Shown piece by piece: positions 17,953 to 28,300 of a stretch of DNA of 64,000 bases. The position numbers and the translations under genes are program-made. Under the pieces are notes generated by a model. The model was given only the letters and a program-made list of their open reading frames with translations. It ran no database searches and was not told where the DNA came from. The DNA is from JAJTFW01 sp046330075 (GTDB taxonomy: Bacteria > Bacteroidota > Bacteroidia > AKYH767-A > OLB10), in contig JAXLTL010000006.1 in the NCBI GenBank assembly GCA_046330075.1, positions 124,001-188,000 on the forward strand. The letters run 5' to 3'. The first letter of the stretch is position 1. Each line of letters opens with the position of its first letter.

Positions 17953-19152
17953 TTAAGCCGAAACTTCCTTGATCACACCTAGCTCTTTGCCAACTTTGGT
18001 AAAAGCGGCAATGGCTTTGTCGATATGGTGCCGGTCGTGGGCAGCGCTGAGTTGTACGCGAATCCGGGCATTACCCTTGGCAACAACAGGGTAGAAGAAG
18101 CCGATTACATAAATGCCTTCCTGTAACAGTTTCGCAGCAAAATCCTGCGCCAGCTTGGCTTCGTATAACATAATCGGAACGATCGGATGCTCACCCGGCT
18201 TTATGTCAAACCCGGCTTTCGTAATCTGCTCACGGAAATATTTGGTGTTTTCCCAGAGTTTGTCACGCAACGCCGTGGTCTCTGTCAACATATCGATAAC
18301 AGCGATGGAAGCACCAACAATAGAAGGAGCCAGGGAATTGGAGAAGAGATAAGGCCGTGAGCGTTGACGCAGCATGTCGATGATCTCTTTGCGTCCGCTG
18401 GTGAATCCACCCATCGCACCGCCTAACGCTTTACCCAGCGTGCCGGTGATAATATCTACCCGACCCATCACATTTTTATGCTCGTGGGTACCTCTGCCGG
18501 TCTTGCCCATAAATCCGGAGGCGTGGCATTCATCAATCATTACCAGTGCTTTGTATTTGTCAGCCAGATCGCAGATTTTATCCAGCTGTGCAATAGTGCC
18601 GTCCATGGAGAAAACGCCATCACTCACAATCATACGGTGCCGAAGGTGTTGTGTCGCCTTGAGTTGCTCTTCAAGGTCGTTCATGTCATTGTGCTTGTAG
18701 CGATAACGCTGTGCTTTGCAAAGACGGATGCCGTCAATGATTGAAGCATGGTTAAGTTCGTCAGATATAATGGCATCCTGGTCATTGAGCAGTGGTTCAA
18801 ATACACCGCCATTGGCATCAAAGGCCGCCGCGTAAAGGATGGTGTCTTCCGTTCCCAGGAATCCGGAGATTTTCTTTTCCAGATCCTTGTGGATGTCCTG
18901 TGTGCCGCAGATGAAACGTACGCTGCTCATCCCGAAACCGTGGGTGTCAATAGCTTTCTTGGCTGCTTCAATTACTTTGGGGTGGGAGGAAAGTCCGAGA
19001 TAATTGTTCGCGCAGAAGTTAATGACTTCAAGGCCGTTTGCGCTGATGTCGGCACCCTGCGGAGTGGTGATCACTCGCTCCTGTTTAAAGAGGCCGGCTT
19101 CTCTGATTTCCTGGAGTTCCTTTTCGAGAATGGGACGTAGCGTATCGTACAT
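17953..19152 (-). CDS. kbl: glycine C-acetyltransferase (2-amino-3-ketobutyrate CoA ligase)
   Basis: This PLP enzyme of the alpha-oxoamine synthase family converts 2-amino-3-ketobutyrate plus CoA to glycine and acetyl-CoA, the second step of threonine degradation. The ATG at 19150-19152 gives 399 residues, the usual size, with N-terminus MYDTLRPILEKEL; the frame is open another 23 codons upstream. Characteristic segments are NFCANNYLGLSSHP (45-58), GTQDIHKDLE, the cofactor-binding DECHASGF with Asp207, and the Schiff-base Lys241 in GTLGKALGG. Serine palmitoyltransferase and biotin synthase relatives share the fold, but the N-terminus and length fit Kbl. Threonine dehydrogenase is not in the window. 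Confidence 0.92.
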   Translation of the reverse strand: MYDTLRPILEKELQEIREAGLFKQERVITTPQGADISANGLEVINFCANNYLGLSSHPKVIEAAKKAIDTHGFGMSSVRFICGTQDIHKDLEKKISGFLGTEDTILYAAAFDANGGVFEPLLNDQDAIISDELNHASIIDGIRLCKAQRYRYKHNDMNDLEEQLKATQHLRHRMIVSDGVFSMDGTIAQLDKICDLADKYKALVMIDECHASGFMGKTGRGTHEHKNVMGRVDIITGTLGKALGGAMGGFTSGRKEIIDMLRQRSRPYLFSNSLAPSIVGASIAVIDMLTETTALRDKLWENTKYFREQITKAGFDIKPGEHPIVPIMLYEAKLAQDFAAKLLQEGIYVIGFFYPVVAKGNARIRVQLSAAHDRHHIDKAIAAFTKVGKELGVIKEVSA

Positions 19153-19277
19153 GACTTGGATTTTGAAGGGCAAATGTACGATGTTTTCAGGAGGTGGAAA
19201 ACCGACGAAGGTGGAGACCATGCGGGTGTTAAACTTTTTTCTGATTTTCGTGTTGTAAATGGAATAATTGACAAGCG

Positions 19278-20564
19278 ATGAAACACTTCTTCTTTCTTCT
19301 GATGACCTTTATGAGCCTGAAGGTTACTGCTCAAACAGGATCCAATTTTTATGGTCTGGCCCGTAGTTCAGCGCCGGGTACGGTTTATCTTGCCACGGTG
19401 GATCCTGCTACCGGACAAGTAACCAATATTTCATCGTCAAGCCTTTCTTCAATGATCAACCTGACCGGTGCAGCGCTAGACCCGTACCGCAACAGTTATC
19501 ACTACATCGGGTACAATTCGATGATCTCCGTTGACCTGACTACGGGTGCGCTGATCAGTTCGGTAACACTTAACAATCCGGGTGCTTCAAACGTGAGTTT
19601 CGATAACTTCCGCTTTAATAATTCAGACAGCAGCCTGTATGGATTGTCGCGCCTGGTGGTGTATGATTCTGTAACAAACACCTACACGAGTTCGATGTAC
19701 CTGGCGACGGCTGATCCGACAACGGGCGTGGTAACGAATATCTCTCCTTCATCTATCGGACAAGGATTTGCACTGGCCGGCAGTGCAATCGATCCGTGGC
19801 AGATGGTGTACTATTATTCAACCGGTGCTGACCTTGTCGGACTGGATATGTATACCGGACTCGTCTGGACGTCGGCGCCGATTACCATTGCCGGCGGAGA
19901 TATGTTTGATAATTTCACGTATAGTTGTGCAGATAGCGGACTCTACGGTCTTGTCCGCACAAATTATTTTGATACCGTGTACAACCCGTTCGACAGTACC
20001 GTCTATAATCTGATCCTTGATTCCGCTACCCTTCGCCTCGGAAAAATTAACCCGGCAACCGGCGTCGTTACCATCATCTCTCCGTATTCAATCATGCAGG
20101 GTGGTTATTCTCTCAATGCAGGATCAACGATTGATCCGAATACCATGACCTACTATTACAACAATGGTCAGGATCTGGTTGGGGTTTCGATGGCGACCGG
20201 CCTGATTGTATCACAACAAATTTTACAAAATGCAAACGGTGATTATTTCGATTTGATGCGAATCCCGGCGAATTGCATTCAGGCAACTCAGCCTATTCGT
20301 CTTGCTCCCGCCGCTACATCGGTGAACGAGATCTATAAAGATGATGTTTTCGTTATGCCCAATCCTGTAGTCGATAAATTGCAGGTGATGGCAACTGATG
20401 AAATCGATCACCTGGATATACTCAATCTGGCGGGAACCCTGCTGTATTCGGAAGATATCCATGCGAAAAAAGCAGAAGTTGATTTCAGCAGCTTTTCCAG
20501 GGGTGTATATTTTGTGAGGTGCTACAACGAAAGTGGTGTTTCAGTGCGAAAAGTTGTCAGGTAA
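19278..20564 (+). CDS. secreted T9SS type A protein with three internal repeats
   Basis: The 428-residue protein has a signal peptide (MKHFFFLLMTFMSLKVTAQ). Three repeats of about 90-100 residues follow, each with a 'LYGL.R' strand, a 'LA..DP.TG.VT.IS..S' block and a 'A.DP....YYY..G.DLVG..M.TG' block. This suggests propeller-like blades or stacked beta-domains. The end (VMPNPVVDKLQVMATDEIDHLDI, split here only to describe it, through GVYFVRCYNES and VRKVVR) is a T9SS type A sorting domain. No enzymatic motif is visible. The gene is divergent from kbl, with 125 bases between the two starts. Confidence 0.82.
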   Translation: MKHFFFLLMTFMSLKVTAQTGSNFYGLARSSAPGTVYLATVDPATGQVTNISSSSLSSMINLTGAALDPYRNSYHYIGYNSMISVDLTTGALISSVTLNNPGASNVSFDNFRFNNSDSSLYGLSRLVVYDSVTNTYTSSMYLATADPTTGVVTNISPSSIGQGFALAGSAIDPWQMVYYYSTGADLVGLDMYTGLVWTSAPITIAGGDMFDNFTYSCADSGLYGLVRTNYFDTVYNPFDSTVYNLILDSATLRLGKINPATGVVTIISPYSIMQGGYSLNAGSTIDPNTMTYYYNNGQDLVGVSMATGLIVSQQILQNANGDYFDLMRIPANCIQATQPIRLAPAATSVNEIYKDDVFVMPNPVVDKLQVMATDEIDHLDILNLAGTLLYSEDIHAKKAEVDFSSFSRGVYFVRCYNESGVSVRKVVR

Positions 20565-20650
20565 TTCCGAAGGGCTTCTGCCTCTTTTTAGGGATTTGCC
20601 GTAATCTGACCCTTCCCGGATTGCTGTTCACGGAAAAACCAATATTTTCC

Positions 20651-20681
20651 TTGGCAGACCGGAAGTAAACATCTACTTTTA
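20651..20681 (+). promoter_or_regulatory. candidate Bacteroidota promoter for the tandem T9SS genes
   Basis: A TTG at 20651-20653 is followed after 20 bases by TACTTTTA at 20674-20681, close to the Bacteroidota consensus TTTG-N19-21-TAnnTTTG (last base differs). It lies 19 bases before the GTG start of the next gene. Confidence 0.45.
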
Positions 20682-20700
20682 GTGATCCAAATCCACTGAC

Positions 20701-22959
20701 GTGCGGAAGATATATTTCATATTTTCTTTCCTCTGGCTGCTATCCCTTATGATAGAGGCTCCGGCACAAACGGTTTTTCAGAAAACAGTTGGATTCTACG
20801 GTAGCGTAAACGCCATGCAGATGTGTGCTGACAGTGGATTCGCCTATTGTGGTAATTCGAATGCTGATTTTGGCAATCTGGTGATGGCCAGATACAGCGC
20901 CGCCGGTGTGAAGATGTGGCAAAGGGAAATCGGGACTACCGCCATAGAGGCAGCACATGATTTTGTTCAGACCGCAGATGGTGGTTTTGTAGTGGCTGGT
21001 AAACACTGGGACAGTGAGCATGGTATGCTGGTTGTAAAACTGGACTCATTGGGAAATCAGGTTTGGACCCGAAAACTCAGCAGGTCTTATCTCGATCAGG
21101 CAAACAGTATTTGTGCTACGACAGATGGTGGATTGGTGATCGCCGGTGAATCAGAGGATCAGTCCGGAACTTCAACCGCAATAGTCACAAAGCTTTCAGC
21201 AACGGGTTCGCTGTTATGGTCACGGACAATTTCAGGATTCAAGGATGGAGGTTATTCCATCGTCCGGTTACCTAACGGGAGGTTCGCGATGACTGGTTTA
21301 ACGGACGTAGGGCAGGTCAATAATATCGGCATCGTTTGTTTCGATAGTGCAGCGGTGTATTGGTCTTATGCAATAGGTACTCCCGGTGTTGACAGCACTT
21401 CGTTTAATCATCAGTTGATCATCACCGCCGATAGCTGCCTTGCATTTTCAGGAACAACATATTCAATTCCCAACCATGGAGGTGATTTTTTTATTGCCAA
21501 AATCAATGCAGCAGGAGTTCCGCAGTGGATGCGTTCTTATGGATCTGCTTCGGAAGAGTTTGCCACGAGCCTGGTGGCTACATCCAATGGAATTCTCCTT
21601 GCAGGCTATACTCTTTCCGGGTTTAATACCATTGCCGAACCATTACTGGTAAAAATGCAGTTGAACGGATTACCAGCCTGGGCGTATTCCTATCCCGGCA
21701 ATAGCTATGATCCATTTCTCGGCATTACCCTGAAGGCGGGTGATGAAGTTATGGCGGGTGGCACTTCGGCTACATCCGGAAGTCTGGCAGAAGCCAGTTT
21801 GTTTAAGCTGACGGCCAATGGAACCGCATGCAGGATGCGAGAGTCAACAGGTGTTGCAAGTTTTCTGAGTGGATGGTATGGTTTTCCGGTGACTATTTCA
21901 ACAACTACCATATTTGTATTTCCTGTTTCCCTGGCAAGTTCAACAATACAGAATGAAAATACCCTTTGTGCCTGCAGCGGATCGGTACCAGTGTCGGCAT
22001 CTCTGCCTGTTCAGTCTATGTGTTACGGAAATACTACCACCTTGTCACATTCGTTTCAGCCCGGTTTCAGCTATTCATTGTTCAGAAACGGAGTGTCGTA
22101 TTCTACCGGAAGTACCGGCTTTTTTTCATTGACACAGGGTGGATATTATAAGGTGGTTCAGCAAAGTGGTTGTGCTTCCGATACCAGCAATACAGTTCAT
22201 CTCACCGTGAACACAAATCCGACTGTCAGCATTTCTTCGTCGGGAAAGACGAAGATTTGTTCCGGACAATCGGTGACATTGTCTGCTATATCTACACTGG
22301 GTGTTTCTTATCAATGGCAGCGTAATGGTGTGAACGTTCCGCTGGCAACACTGCCTTCGTATAATGCGAATCAAACCGGCGATTACAAAGTGCGTGTAAC
22401 AAATACCGGTACCGGTTGTTCCAAAACAAGTACCGTGGTGAACGTAACTGTGAACCCATTGCCACCCGCTGTTGTTACCGCCAATGGTCCAACCACCTTC
22501 TGCAATGGCGACAGTGTGGAACTGGTTGCGAACAGTGGTGCAGGTTACGCCTACCAATGGAGAAAGAATGGTAATCCTGTTGCAGGAGCTACTGCTTTGT
22601 CATTTACAGTGAAGCAACCAGGTACCTATAAAGTAAAAGTGACAGACGTTACCGGATGCACACAACTGTCTTCAGGTGTTCCGGTCTCAGTACCTTGTCG
22701 GGAATTTTCAGTTCCGGAAATACATCCGGACTTGTATCCAAATCCCGCCTCCGCTGAATTTTATATTGATCTCCCCGCAGACGTTCCTTCCATATTTGCA
22801 GTTATCGATTTGACCGGTAGAGTAATAAAGTCGGGTGTGTTGAAGAATGGAAAAAATATCGTATCGGTGGAAGGACTTTCCTCTGGACTGTATATAGTCA
22901 GAATATTTTCTGATGGCATATGGTACACCGATAAAGTACAGATTGAAGCTGGTAATTGA
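20701..22959 (+). CDS. secreted T9SS type A protein, tandem paralogue 1 (752 aa)
   Basis: Translation appears to start at a GTG, giving MRKIYFIFSFLWLLSL followed by a signal-peptide end at APAQ. Residues 30-410 contain propeller-like repeats of the form 'TADGGFVVAGK...MLVVKLDSLGNQVW'. About 420-670 hold three Ig-like domains, two of them starting with 'KTKICSGQSVTLSA' and 'GPTTFCNGDSVEL' and each containing a YQW strand. The final 80 residues (LYPNPASAEFYID onward) are a T9SS type A sorting domain. The protein is closely similar along its whole length to the next gene, so the pair arose by tandem duplication. The ligand is unknown. Confidence 0.83.
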   Translation: MRKIYFIFSFLWLLSLMIEAPAQTVFQKTVGFYGSVNAMQMCADSGFAYCGNSNADFGNLVMARYSAAGVKMWQREIGTTAIEAAHDFVQTADGGFVVAGKHWDSEHGMLVVKLDSLGNQVWTRKLSRSYLDQANSICATTDGGLVIAGESEDQSGTSTAIVTKLSATGSLLWSRTISGFKDGGYSIVRLPNGRFAMTGLTDVGQVNNIGIVCFDSAAVYWSYAIGTPGVDSTSFNHQLIITADSCLAFSGTTYSIPNHGGDFFIAKINAAGVPQWMRSYGSASEEFATSLVATSNGILLAGYTLSGFNTIAEPLLVKMQLNGLPAWAYSYPGNSYDPFLGITLKAGDEVMAGGTSATSGSLAEASLFKLTANGTACRMRESTGVASFLSGWYGFPVTISTTTIFVFPVSLASSTIQNENTLCACSGSVPVSASLPVQSMCYGNTTTLSHSFQPGFSYSLFRNGVSYSTGSTGFFSLTQGGYYKVVQQSGCASDTSNTVHLTVNTNPTVSISSSGKTKICSGQSVTLSAISTLGVSYQWQRNGVNVPLATLPSYNANQTGDYKVRVTNTGTGCSKTSTVVNVTVNPLPPAVVTANGPTTFCNGDSVELVANSGAGYAYQWRKNGNPVAGATALSFTVKQPGTYKVKVTDVTGCTQLSSGVPVSVPCREFSVPEIHPDLYPNPASAEFYIDLPADVPSIFAVIDLTGRVIKSGVLKNGKNIVSVEGLSSGLYIVRIFSDGIWYTDKVQIEAGN

Positions 22960-23003
22960 TATCCGGATATCCTCTATTGTTTTATATCGGAAAAAATAAA
23001 CAC

Positions 23004-25247
23004 ATGAAGAAAGGTTGTTTTTTTGTTTTCTTGGTTCTGCTGCTTTGCAGAATTCCGGCGAAAGCCCAGGTATTCTTCGAACGGAATACTGCATTTACAG
23101 GTAGTATTACCTCGATGATCACCTGTAATGATGGCGGATTTGCATATTGCGGCCGGTCGGAGGTTGATTCAGGGAACATCGTAATTGCCAGGTACAACAG
23201 CTCAGGAGTCAGGCAATGGGTCAGGGAGTATGGCTCGTATCAACCCGAGTATCCTCACGATATTACGCAAACAGCTGACGGTGGTTTTGTAATTACGGGT
23301 AAACAGGGATATTGGGAGTTTACGATGTTGGTTATGAAGGTGGATTCGATGGGGTACCTGCTTTGGTCGAATGAAATGCATAATGGACTTTTCGACAGAG
23401 CCAATGGTGTTTGCGCTACTCCTGATGGCGGTGTGGTGGTAGTTGGCCGGATCAATAACGGATTGAATTATTCAGCGGTGGCTTACAAGCTTTCTTCCTC
23501 CGGTGTGATGCAGTGGGGAAGAAGTTTTTCCGGTTTTGATGATGGCGGTTACTCTGTTATCCGTACTGCTGATGGCAAATTTGTGATGACAGGATCTGCC
23601 TCCGTTGGTGCCGCTCTGAATATAGGGGTTGTTAAATTTGACAGCACGTCAGTGCAGTGGGCTATCTCAATTGGTGGAGCAAATCAGGAAATGACCGGAT
23701 TGAACCACCGCCTTGTACAAACGCAGGATGGTGGGTTTGTTATTTGCGGTATGACTGTAGATCAGGGAACAAAAATCTATACATCTAAAATTTCTTCCTC
23801 GGGTAATTTCTTGTGGACGTCCTCCTTCGGCACTACATCACCGGTAGAAGCCTCTTCCATGGTGGCCTCCGGAAATAACGTCATAATTTGTGGCAATGTC
23901 AGTACCGGTTTGTACCCCTCCATTACCTATTACCCCTGTACGATAAAACTCAATGCCGCTGGTAACCTTGATTGGGCATATCAATATCCGGTTGCAGGTT
24001 CAGCAATTCCATCAGCAATGACATTGTTACCCAATGGTACGCTGGTGCAGGGAGGGACGTTTCTTGCCGGAGCCAACAGCGGTTATGCTGCATTGTCAAC
24101 ATTGGATCTGAATGGAAATGCCTGTAAAATCAAATCATCTTTTGGGGGTGCTGTTTCTGCATCAGATTATTTCCCCTTTGTGGTCAGTACATCCTCTTCC
24201 TCATTGCCTGTCACTCCCGTTTGGTTGAACTCTAATAGTCTTGGATCAGAAGCGGTGACCTGTAGCTGCGGATCTTCTTCGCCTGTTCAGATTACTTCAT
24301 CGTCATCTTCGATCTGTTACTTGGGAAGTGCTCAGATTACTTTTCCTTATCACCCCGGTTTCCAATACTCCTTGTATCGGAACGGTGTATTCGTGAATTC
24401 TTCAGGTAACTCGTTTTTTACGATTACTCAGGGTGGTAATTATTTTGTGGTCCAACAGTCAGGTTGCAGTACTGATACCAGCAACACTATCCATATCAAC
24501 GTGAATTCATTGCCGGTTGCTTCAGTTTCTGCTGCGGGTCGTACTAAGATCTGCGCTGGTCAGACAGTTACTCTTTCGGCCAGTTCTACGCTGGGTGTGA
24601 ATTATCAATGGTTAAAGAACGGAGGATTGATTCCCGGAGCGACGTTGCCTACATATGCAGCTTCCCAGACCGGAGCTTACAGTGTGCGTGTTACCAACAC
24701 CGGAACAGGGTGCTCCAAAACCGGAAATTCAGTGAGTGTGACCGTGAATTCACTGCCGCTGGCTGCTGTTACTGCAAATGGACCCACTTCGTTTTGCAAT
24801 GGAGATAGTGTGGTGCTACAGGCTAACTCAGGTGTTGGTTATTCATATCAGTGGAGGAAAAATGGTAATCCGGTTGCCGGAGCAACTTCCATAAATTATT
24901 CGGCTAAATCTGCAGGTACTTACAAAGTGAAAGTGACAGATGCAAATTCCTGTACACAGCTTTCCCAGGGTATGGTGGTTTCAGTTCCTTGCAGAGATTT
25001 TGAGACAGCTGTTGGAGAAGTAGAAGTGTTTCCAAACCCTGCTTCAGGGAATATCAGTTTTGTTGCTGATAAGGATGCTCCGGTGTTCTATCAGTTGATG
25101 GATCCGTCTGGTCGTGAATTGCTAAGTGGTGAATGGCTGAAAGGGGATGCTGATTTATTCGTCGGTGAATTTGCGCCCGGTATCTACATATTGAATTTAT
25201 GTTATAACGATCAATGGCATACTCGCCGTTTGGTGATTGCCAGATAA
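23004..25247 (+). CDS. secreted T9SS type A protein, tandem paralogue 2 (747 aa)
   Basis: The ATG at 23004 gives a signal peptide MKKGCFFVFLVLLLCRIPAKA; the frame continues 16 codons upstream, overlapping the preceding gene by 4 bases. Domain order copies its neighbour: SBBP-like propeller repeats (about 25-400), three Ig-like domains (about 415-665, with KTKICAGQTVTLSA and GPTSFCNGDSVVL), and a T9SS type A sorting domain starting at VFPNPASGNISF. The two genes are 44 bases apart and probably cotranscribed. Ig domains look more conserved between the copies than the propellers. The role is likely surface binding. Confidence 0.83.
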   Translation: MKKGCFFVFLVLLLCRIPAKAQVFFERNTAFTGSITSMITCNDGGFAYCGRSEVDSGNIVIARYNSSGVRQWVREYGSYQPEYPHDITQTADGGFVITGKQGYWEFTMLVMKVDSMGYLLWSNEMHNGLFDRANGVCATPDGGVVVVGRINNGLNYSAVAYKLSSSGVMQWGRSFSGFDDGGYSVIRTADGKFVMTGSASVGAALNIGVVKFDSTSVQWAISIGGANQEMTGLNHRLVQTQDGGFVICGMTVDQGTKIYTSKISSSGNFLWTSSFGTTSPVEASSMVASGNNVIICGNVSTGLYPSITYYPCTIKLNAAGNLDWAYQYPVAGSAIPSAMTLLPNGTLVQGGTFLAGANSGYAALSTLDLNGNACKIKSSFGGAVSASDYFPFVVSTSSSSLPVTPVWLNSNSLGSEAVTCSCGSSSPVQITSSSSSICYLGSAQITFPYHPGFQYSLYRNGVFVNSSGNSFFTITQGGNYFVVQQSGCSTDTSNTIHINVNSLPVASVSAAGRTKICAGQTVTLSASSTLGVNYQWLKNGGLIPGATLPTYAASQTGAYSVRVTNTGTGCSKTGNSVSVTVNSLPLAAVTANGPTSFCNGDSVVLQANSGVGYSYQWRKNGNPVAGATSINYSAKSAGTYKVKVTDANSCTQLSQGMVVSVPCRDFETAVGEVEVFPNPASGNISFVADKDAPVFYQLMDPSGRELLSGEWLKGDADLFVGEFAPGIYILNLCYNDQWHTRRLVIAR

Positions 25248-25300
25248 GTTAACGGGAAGATTTACTTATCGCCCGGACAAGTAATTTCTGCTTTACTGTT

Positions 25301-25308
25301 TATATTTG
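25301..25308 (+). promoter_or_regulatory. TAnnTTTG -7 box before the MORN gene
   Basis: TATATTTG at 25301-25308 matches the Bacteroidota -7 consensus exactly and lies 5 bases before the ATG. No convincing TTG is found about 20 bases upstream, so the call rests on one element. A very short leader would result. Confidence 0.35.
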
Positions 25309-25313
25309 AGCCC

Positions 25314-28300
25314 ATGTGGATCAGAAATTGGCAGCCTTCCCTCACATGGTGGGCTTTTGTGTTTTTTGTCCTTTGTGCGACCGATATTTCAGCACAACCT
25401 GGTATCACCGGAGCAGATACCGTAATTACCTATGAACGGGGCCGAAAGGTATTAACCGTCATTGTAGGTAGCACGAAGTCGGTCACCCGTACCAGGGATG
25501 GAAAAAAAGATGGCTTTCAGGAATCGTTCAATGAAAAGGGAAAACTCTTTCGAAGAGAGTCGTGGAAGGATGGTCATGAAGATGGGGAGTTTGTGTGCAT
25601 GGATTTTTTCGGCCGTTTGGGAGAGCGGAAAACGTATCTGTATGTCGCTGATTCCGGAAGATCCTACCTGCATGGACGATCCGAAAACTATATGAATGGC
25701 GTGCTGGAGAAGCGCTCAGAATACCGTCTGGGTAAACTGCATGGTACACAGGTAGTGTATTATAATAACGGAATGTTGAAAGAACGGACAACGTATTTAA
25801 ACGGGTTGAAAAGTGGTAAGGAGGAAGGGTATCATAACAATGGTCAGTTATCATACTCCGGATTAAATGCAGTGATTGTTGCCGGTGGTGTTAATGTGTC
25901 GGTAAAGCATGGTGAGTGGAAGTTTTTTCTGGCTAACGGCAAGATGTCAGCACTGACTAATTATAATCATGGAAAAAAGGAGGGCAGGTGTGTGGAGTAT
26001 TTCCCGAATGGAGAAATGCGGATGGAGGCCATCTATAAGGCGGATAAAAGGCATGGAAGGGTGGTGAACTTTGCTTCGGATGGTCAGGTAGAATCGGAGT
26101 TTGTTGTTTATGAAGATACAGTCATTGATGGAAAGAGGAAATCCTATGTTTATGATGGCGACAAGCTTCAGTATCATCCCAATGGTAAATTGAAAGCTAA
26201 GGAGTCGTTTGCGATGGGTGTGAAGACCGGGGTGTGGGAGACGTATTCTTCAACCGGTTTGTTATACAGCCGGGTGGAGTATAAAGATGATTTTAAGAAT
26301 GGCAAGGAACAGTGGTTTGACGATGAAGGACGGTTAACCATGGAGGTTAATTATGCCATTTGCAAGAAGGATACGGTTTTGGCAGGTTGTAAGAATGGGA
26401 TTCAACGATCCTGGAAGGATGGGGTGCTGACCAGTGAATCAACTTTTGTGAATGATGTGGAAGAAGGTATTCGTAAATACTGGACAGAAAAAGGTGTGTT
26501 GGTCGCAAGCTATGTGGTATCAGATGGCGTATATGCCGGCCCATTCCAGGAGTATTGGAAAAATGGAAGCCTGAAGACGAAGGGCGTGTATGTGAAACTG
26601 AAAGGCAATGGACGGAAGTTTTCACGTTTGGGTTGGATGTACAGGTACAATGAAGAGGGGCGATTGGAATCAAAATCATTATTTGATACACTGGATGAAG
26701 CACGCATAACCATTCTGTACAATGAACAAGGTATTTCTTCCTATGATATGGATCGTTGTTTTTCTATGACATCATTCCCTGATTCAGGTATTAAATCCTT
26801 CGTCTTTAATCCATATTATGGCATGCCTTACGTAGCTGCTTATTTTTACCGCAATGGAGCGATACGCAAGTTCCTGTATCCGGATGCTGAGAAGTATATT
26901 GTCAATGCATTGTATTTCGATGATAAGGGTAAAAATATTTCAGATGGAACAACGATGCATGAAAACGCTGATAGTATTAGGTCTTCTGTTGCGGTGAAAA
27001 AGAAAGCGCTGTCGTTGATGCGGAACGACTGGAGGTCAAATAATTTGTTTGCTGATTCAGTACTGAATGGAGTATATAAACTCACCTACCAGAACGGCCA
27101 GCCGATGGCGTCTTTATCATTTTCCGATGATCTGCCGGATGGTGATTGGGTATTGTTTGATCCATTGTCAGGCGATACCGCCATGTATAAGTATTATATC
27201 AAAGGTGTTCAGTCTGGTTATTACCTCGATAAGTTTGGAGGAAAAACAGTGCTGAGCCGTGGTTGGTATCCGAAAGATACGGTACCGGGATATGAAGAAT
27301 TGTACTCTGTACGTGGCATACCAACCCGAAAACGTTCTTACCGTACCAACAAAAATTTCCCGATCGAAAATTATGAGTACTACGAGAATGGTGTCGTCCG
27401 CAGTTATCAGAATTACGAAACCGGTGAGCATCGTTCCTGGTCACTGACCGGTGAACTGTTCACCCAAAATAAGAAGATTAAGGATTCGCTGGTGCAGTAT
27501 CTTGAGTATTATCCGGATACCAGGCAGTTGCGGTACGAGCGTTATACTATTGACGGTAAGCTGGACAGTATCTCCAAAGCCTGGTTTAAGTCGGGTAAAC
27601 CGCAGTACCTTGTGAATTACCGAAAGGGTGAGAGAGAAGGCTCTTCATTGATGTTTAATGAGCAGGGAGATACGACTTCTTTTGGTGAGTATGTAAAGGA
27701 TAAGGCGGAAGGATGGTTTGTAGAGTATAAAAACGGAAAGAAGGAATTCGCGTATTATGTGGAAGGCCGTCGTGCAGCTCAACCCGGTCAGTTTGAATGT
27801 GCCTGCATCGATACTTCTTATTCATCCGGGACAGTCAAGTTTGCACAATCGGTTTCTTCTATGGTGGACTATGATGTTTTTGAGAATTATCTGGCACCCT
27901 GGCTGAAGCCGGTGGATAGTTTAAACTTTGAATCGAATTTCTTTACAGGATTTCAGGCTGATGGTAGAAATAATTCAGGTTTTGCAGGTATGAACCTGAT
28001 GATGTTTGATGAAGTTGCAGTAGATATTCCCGCCAACAGGCAAATGCGATTGGTCTTGAATCCTTGCCGCACGAAAGGTTATATCAGCCGGATGGAGTAT
28101 TCGATGAGTTATACGAGCGATCCGCAGGAAGTGCGAGTAACGGCTGAGCCAAAGCAGGTAACTTTGTCATTGCTTTCCGGCCCTGCGGTTTCATTGGTGC
28201 CACAGTATCCTTTTCCAACCATGCTTGTGAAAACAAAGTCTCTTTCGTACGACTTCAGCGACAAAATCAAGCTGGAAGAGCCTACTGTTCCTGAGCGCTG

